DNA from: an uncultured Opitutia bacterium
Lineage (GTDB): Bacteria > Verrucomicrobiota > Verrucomicrobiia > Opitutales > Opitutaceae
DNA: 64,000 nucleotides
NCBI GenBank assembly: GCA_903877135.1
Contig: CAIRCN010000020.1
Span: forward strand, 62,001 to 126,000
Direction: 5' to 3'
Positions 60,420 through 64,000 of this stretch are shown here, in pieces. The notes below the pieces were generated by a model. That model ran no database searches, was not told the origin of the DNA, and saw only the letters and a list, made by a program, of their open reading frames with translations. Within the stretch, counting starts at the first letter, position 1; each line of letters starts with the position of its first letter. The translations under genes and the position numbers were made by a program.

Positions 60420-61601
60420 TCATTCGCTTACCACATGCTCAACCAAGGGGGCAGTGACAGATAGCGGCGTGTTTTTCACCGGATAACGGAAGATGTGCCC
60501 CTCGTAGTTTCGGAACACCACCTCGTCGGCGGTGATCTTCTCCACGTAGTCGGGATTGATCGGCACCTTGCCGCCACCGCCGGGCGCATCGATGACGTAT
60601 TGCGGGATGGCGTAGCCTGTAGTGTGTCCGCGGAGGGCGCGGATGATCTCGATACCCTTGCGCACATCCACCTTGAAGTGACTACCGCCGGTGATGAGGT
60701 CCATCTGGTAGAGGTAGTAGGGCCGCACCCGCATGCGCAACAGCCGGTGGATGAGAGCCTTCATGACCTCGGTATCGTCGTTCACGCCTTTAAGCAACAC
60801 GCTCTGGTTGCCCAGCGGCACACCGGCAAACGATAGCCGGTCGCAAGCCGCGCGCAGCTCGGCGGTGCACTCCTTCGGATGATTCACGTGGATGCTCATC
60901 CAGATCGGGCCGTATTTCTTGAAAACCTCGCACAGCTCAGCCGTGATCCGCTGCGGCAGAAACACCGGTATGCGCGACCCGATGCGGATGAACTCGACAT
61001 GCGGGATCGCCCGCAACCGCGCGAGCAGGTGCTCGATCTTCTTGTCAGACAGCAGCAACGGATCCCCTCCCGAGAGCAAAACGTCGCGCACCTCCGTGTG
61101 CGCCTCGATGTAGCGCAGCGCCTGCTCGTAGTCCGGGTGAAAATCGTAATGTTGCGCGTTGGAGACCAGCCGGCTGCGCGTGCAGTAGCGGCAATAGGCG
61201 GCACAGCGGTCGGTGACCAAAAACAGCACGCGGTCCGGATAACGGTGCACCAACCCCGGCACCGGCGAATGCGAGTCCTCGCCCAGCGAATCAAGCTGTT
61301 CCTCCGCGCTGACCAGCATCTCGCCGGAGCGGGGGATCACCTGCTTGCGAATTGGGCAGTTTGGGTCGTTGCGGTCGATGAGGTTGAAAAAATAAGGGGT
61401 GATCGCCAGCGCCAGCTTCTCGCTGGCGTGGGCGCAACCGGCCTTCTCATCGGCCGTGAGCGTCATGAAACGCTCCAACTGCTCCGCCGTCGTCAGGCGG
61501 TTCTTCAACTGCCACGTCCAGTCGTGCCAGTCGGTTTCGGGAGTTTGCTGCCACAGCCCCTGGCCTTGAAACCAGCTGGCAGGGTCTTCGGTGTAGGACA
61601 T
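60420..61601 (-). CDS. kamA: KamA-family radical SAM lysine 2,3-aminomutase
   Basis: The 393-residue protein has the radical SAM cluster C133, C137, C140 in DRCAAYCRYCTRSR, the family segment NDPNCPIRKQVIP, and the pyridoxal-phosphate lysine K345 in DAPGGGGKVPINP. It should interconvert alpha- and beta-lysine or a related amino acid in an SAM- and PLP-dependent reaction. It is longer than EpmB (about 340) and fits KamA better. ATG 61601 is chosen because the family N-terminus begins here; the frame is open upstream to 61655. It is divergent from carA, 116 bases away. Confidence 0.9.
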   Translation of the reverse strand: MSYTEDPASWFQGQGLWQQTPETDWHDWTWQLKNRLTTAEQLERFMTLTADEKAGCAHASEKLALAITPYFFNLIDRNDPNCPIRKQVIPRSGEMLVSAEEQLDSLGEDSHSPVPGLVHRYPDRVLFLVTDRCAAYCRYCTRSRLVSNAQHYDFHPDYEQALRYIEAHTEVRDVLLSGGDPLLLSDKKIEHLLARLRAIPHVEFIRIGSRIPVFLPQRITAELCEVFKKYGPIWMSIHVNHPKECTAELRAACDRLSFAGVPLGNQSVLLKGVNDDTEVMKALIHRLLRMRVRPYYLYQMDLITGGSHFKVDVRKGIEIIRALRGHTTGYAIPQYVIDAPGGGGKVPINPDYVEKITADEVVFRNYEGHIFRYPVKNTPLSVTAPLVEHVVSE

Positions 61602-61717
61602 CGTTGTGGCCAAACGGGTATTTGCCCCCCCGGCCCCTGTCAAACCCCGGCGCAATATTGCACATGCCCGTGATTCCCCTTGGCAGCAGCCGCTGGAGCG
61701 TTTTTCGTCAGGCTTTA

Positions 61718-62890
61718 ATGTCCCCGTCCAAACCCGGAGTTCTCGCCCTTGCCGACGGCAGCGTATTTCGCGGCCTCGCCTTTGGCGCCGACGCCACCAT
61801 TGCTGGCGAGTGCGTCTTCAACACCTCGATGACCGGCTATCAGGAGATCCTCACCGACCCCTCCTATTTCGGCCAGATCGTCACCATGACCGCCGTGCAG
61901 ATCGGTAACTACGGGCTCACGCCTGAGGACGAGGAATCCTCCGGCCCAAAATGTGCCGGCTTTATCGTCCGTGAAGTCTCCCCAGTCGTCTCGAACTGGC
62001 GCAGCCGCATTTCCCTCCCAGACTACCTCGCCAAGCACGGCATCCCCGGCCTCAGCGAAATCGACACCCGCGCCCTCACGAAAAAACTCCGCGTCGACGG
62101 CGCGATGAAGTCCTGTCTCAGCACGCTCCCCATCAGCGACGAGGAGGCGGTCGCCCGGGCCCGCGCCTGGCGCGACATGGCCGGCAGCGACTACGTGAAG
62201 GACGTCACCTGCCGTGAGCCCTACCTCTGGCGCGCCGATTCCGCGGAAAACTTCAACGCCGCCTACATGCCCGTCGGCACCACGATGAACGCGCCCGCCA
62301 CACCGGCGATTAAATTCCGCGTCGCCGCCTTCGACTACGGCGCGAAGCACACCATTTTTCGCAAACTCGTTCGTCACGGCTTCGAAGTGCAGGTTTTCCC
62401 CGCTACCGCGACCCACGAGCAAATCCGCGAGCACGCGCCCGACGCCGTTTTCCTCTCCAACGGTCCCGGCGACCCCGCCGCCCTACCCTACATTCACAAA
62501 ACCGTCACCGGCCTGCTGCCTGACTTCCCAATCTTCGGCATCTGTCTCGGGCACCAAATGCTCACGCACGCGCTCGGCGGCACGACGTTCAAGCTCAAGT
62601 TCGGTCACCGCGGCGGCAACCAGCCCGTGAAGAACTTCGAGACCGGCAAAGTCTCCATCACCGCGCAAAACCACGGCTTCGCCACCGACCCGAAATCACT
62701 CGATAAAACCGGCGCGAAAGTCACCGAGATCAACCTCAACGACCAGACCGTCGAAGGCCTGCGCCACACGACGCTCCCGATCTTCAGCGTGCAATACCAC
62801 CCCGAAGCCGCCCCCGGCCCGAACGACGCCGACCCGCTCTTCACCGATTTTTACCGAATGGTCGAAGCCCGCAAAGCCGGGAAGGTTTAA
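61718..62890 (+). CDS. carA: carbamoyl-phosphate synthase small subunit
   Basis: The 390-residue protein has the CPSase small-chain N-terminal domain (about 6-150, GECVFNTSMTGYQEILTDPS) and a class I glutamine amidotransferase domain with nucleophile C276 in GICLGHQ and H361/E363 in YHPEAAPGP. It supplies ammonia from glutamine to CarB for carbamoyl phosphate, used in arginine and pyrimidine synthesis. carB is not adjacent. ATG 61718 starts just before the conserved LALADGSVFRG; the frame is open back to 61604, toward the divergent kamA start, and those residues are unlike the family. Confidence 0.95.
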   Translation: MSPSKPGVLALADGSVFRGLAFGADATIAGECVFNTSMTGYQEILTDPSYFGQIVTMTAVQIGNYGLTPEDEESSGPKCAGFIVREVSPVVSNWRSRISLPDYLAKHGIPGLSEIDTRALTKKLRVDGAMKSCLSTLPISDEEAVARARAWRDMAGSDYVKDVTCREPYLWRADSAENFNAAYMPVGTTMNAPATPAIKFRVAAFDYGAKHTIFRKLVRHGFEVQVFPATATHEQIREHAPDAVFLSNGPGDPAALPYIHKTVTGLLPDFPIFGICLGHQMLTHALGGTTFKLKFGHRGGNQPVKNFETGKVSITAQNHGFATDPKSLDKTGAKVTEINLNDQTVEGLRHTTLPIFSVQYHPEAAPGPNDADPLFTDFYRMVEARKAGKV

Positions 62891-62927
62891 TCTGGCCTTT
62901 GCTAGGTTTCGGTTCGAGGAATCGAGC

Positions 62928-63263
62928 ATGAGCTCTCCTGAAATCGTCTTTGATTCGGAGGACATCGCGAAGAATAAGGTTTTCGCCGTCCTCGCCTACA
63001 TCTGGATTTTGTTTCTCATCCCGCTCCTTGCCGCGAAGGACTCGAAGTTTGCGCGCTTTCACGCCTATCAAGGCGTGGCCCTATTCGTGACTTGGGTAGT
63101 CGTCGGCGTGATCGACCGTCTGCTGCCCTACAGCCTGAGCGGCATCGGTTGGCTGCTCTCGGTTGGTCTGTTCGTGCTAATGGTCATCGGCATCATCAAC
63201 GCCGCCCAGGGCCGTGGACGCCAGCTGCCGGTTATTGGGGGCTTCCTGCAGCCCGACCGCTGA
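62928..63263 (+). CDS. DUF4870-like small membrane protein
   Basis: The 111-residue product starts with a short soluble stretch (MSSPEIVFDSEDIAKNK) and has about three helices: VFAVLAYIWILFLIPLLAA, VALFVTWVVVGVIDRLL and WLLSVGLFVLMVIGIINAA. The KDSKFARFHAYQGVALF motif between the first two helices is characteristic of DUF4870-type proteins of unknown function. A glycine/arginine-rich tail (GRGRQLPVIGGFLQPDR) follows. It lies 37 bases after carA. Confidence 0.85.
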   Translation: MSSPEIVFDSEDIAKNKVFAVLAYIWILFLIPLLAAKDSKFARFHAYQGVALFVTWVVVGVIDRLLPYSLSGIGWLLSVGLFVLMVIGIINAAQGRGRQLPVIGGFLQPDR

Positions 63264-63284
63264 GCGCCGGGCAGACCGCCCGCG

Positions 63285-64000
63285 CTAATCCAATTCGACG
63301 GCACCATTGCGCGTGATTTTCAACACGCGCTCCCGACCCAGATGCTGCAATCGCACCGTCGCCGGATAGGCGTCGGCTGGCAGCACGGGATTCGCCGTCA
63401 CGCCACGCAAAGTCAGTTCGATCCCCAGCAGCCACCTCGGCAACGCGCACGCAACCAGTCCCTGATCAGCCAGAAACGGCTCGGCCGCGATCGGTTCGTA
63501 GGAAGGAAATTCCTTCGGAATCATCACGGCCTGCACCACGGTGCGGCTCGGCTGCCCGGAAAAATCCCAATAGTTGGAGCCCTCAACCAGCGCCGTGGCG
63601 GCGAAGCGCGCCAGCAGTTTCCACCACGCCGCCAGCGCCTCGTCGATGCAGCCCACCTTCACGAGCGCGCCAATCCAGTGGTAATTCCACGAGGCGAGAC
63701 AGCCGCCGTTCATAGTCTCGCCAAAGCGCGTGACGTCGGCGTCAAACCTGCGCCGCATGAACGAAAATTCCTCTGCGTCGTAGAGATTTGTCTGAATCGA
63801 AAAACAGTTTTCCCACGCCGGCCCGAGTTCGAGCCGGCGCGCCAGCACGGCATCGACGATGCGCCGTGCGCGGTCTGCCGACACCATGCCCGCCACGACC
63901 GCCATGAGCTGCGGCGGGGCGTAGAGGAAAAATCGAGGCACACCCTGCAGATCGATCCAGTCAGCGTAATAGCCGCGTTCTTCGCTCCAGAAATCGCGGT
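63285..64000 (-). CDS. glycosidase-like protein, 3' part (runs off window)
   Basis: The frame is open from the window edge to a stop at 63285, giving at least 238 residues of the C-terminal part. The pattern RDFWSEERGYYADWIDLQG, LYDAEEFSFMRRRFDADV, TMNGGCLASWNYHWIGALVK and VEGSNYWDFSGQPS resembles the (alpha/alpha)6 barrel glycosidases of the trehalase or alpha-L-rhamnosidase-like groups. Specificity cannot be told from the fragment. The start lies upstream, beyond 64000. It is convergent with the DUF4870 gene. Confidence 0.75.
   Translation of the reverse strand, partial: RDFWSEERGYYADWIDLQGVPRFFLYAPPQLMAVVAGMVSADRARRIVDAVLARRLELGPAWENCFSIQTNLYDAEEFSFMRRRFDADVTRFGETMNGGCLASWNYHWIGALVKVGCIDEALAAWWKLLARFAATALVEGSNYWDFSGQPSRTVVQAVMIPKEFPSYEPIAAEPFLADQGLVACALPRWLLGIELTLRGVTANPVLPADAYPATVRLQHLGRERVLKITRNGAVELD

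Overview
This is a GC-rich bacterial chromosome window, most likely from a Verrucomicrobiota member close to Opitutaceae. That placement is an inference from gene content and style: GC-rich coding with weak Shine-Dalgarno sites, sugar-acting enzymes, COG5616-type TolB/TPR proteins and short interspersed inverted repeats. No rRNA, tRNA, integrase, transposase or CRISPR array was recognised.

Bases 1-24,500 are mostly housekeeping and metabolic genes: a B12-binding radical SAM enzyme, an FKBP lipoprotein, a YbaK-type deacylase, a single-domain response regulator, an M3 peptidase, a DUF2937-like protein, PepT, a thioredoxin-like protein, RlmN, a DUF1643 protein, a rhomboid protease, a subtilase, an MFS/POT transporter, two tandem beta-helix proteins, FabF, two small proteins, a GGQ release-factor-like protein, a GH36-like enzyme and an APC permease.

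Bases 24,534-55,849 hold the striking part: an unbroken minus-strand run of 13 large genes plus a truncated one. Most neighbours are joined by 4-bp ATGA overlaps. Twelve genes encode a TIR_2 domain with an invariant Glu in a GYFRxEW motif. Usually the order is TIR, one membrane helix, a TolB-N/FlgO-like domain, then TPR repeats. Set among them are a SIR2-like/TIR fusion, a TIR with an unrecognised C-terminal domain, and an nSTAND-type NTPase with a membrane helix and TPRs. At the 3' end a TIR gene is cut short, and the following APC permease carries the first ~26 residues of a TIR domain fused to its N-terminus. The TIR and TolB modules are strongly conserved while the TPR parts diverge, which suggests a family of receptors with a constant output and variable sensing. 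Defence or cell-suicide signalling through NAD+ cleavage is an inference from the TIR, SIR2 and STAND families, not something shown here.

Bases 55,850-64,000 begin with a candidate promoter and a perfect 28-bp palindromic terminator that isolates the TIR operon. Next come a small hypothetical gene, a pRiA4b ORF-3 family gene, a LysR-like 3' fragment and a TonB-dependent receptor preceded by a TPP riboswitch. Upstream of that lie two copies of an unexplained structured repeat resembling tandem small RNAs. The window closes with a KamA-family aminomutase, CarA, a DUF4870 membrane protein and the 3' part of a glycosidase-like gene that runs off the edge.
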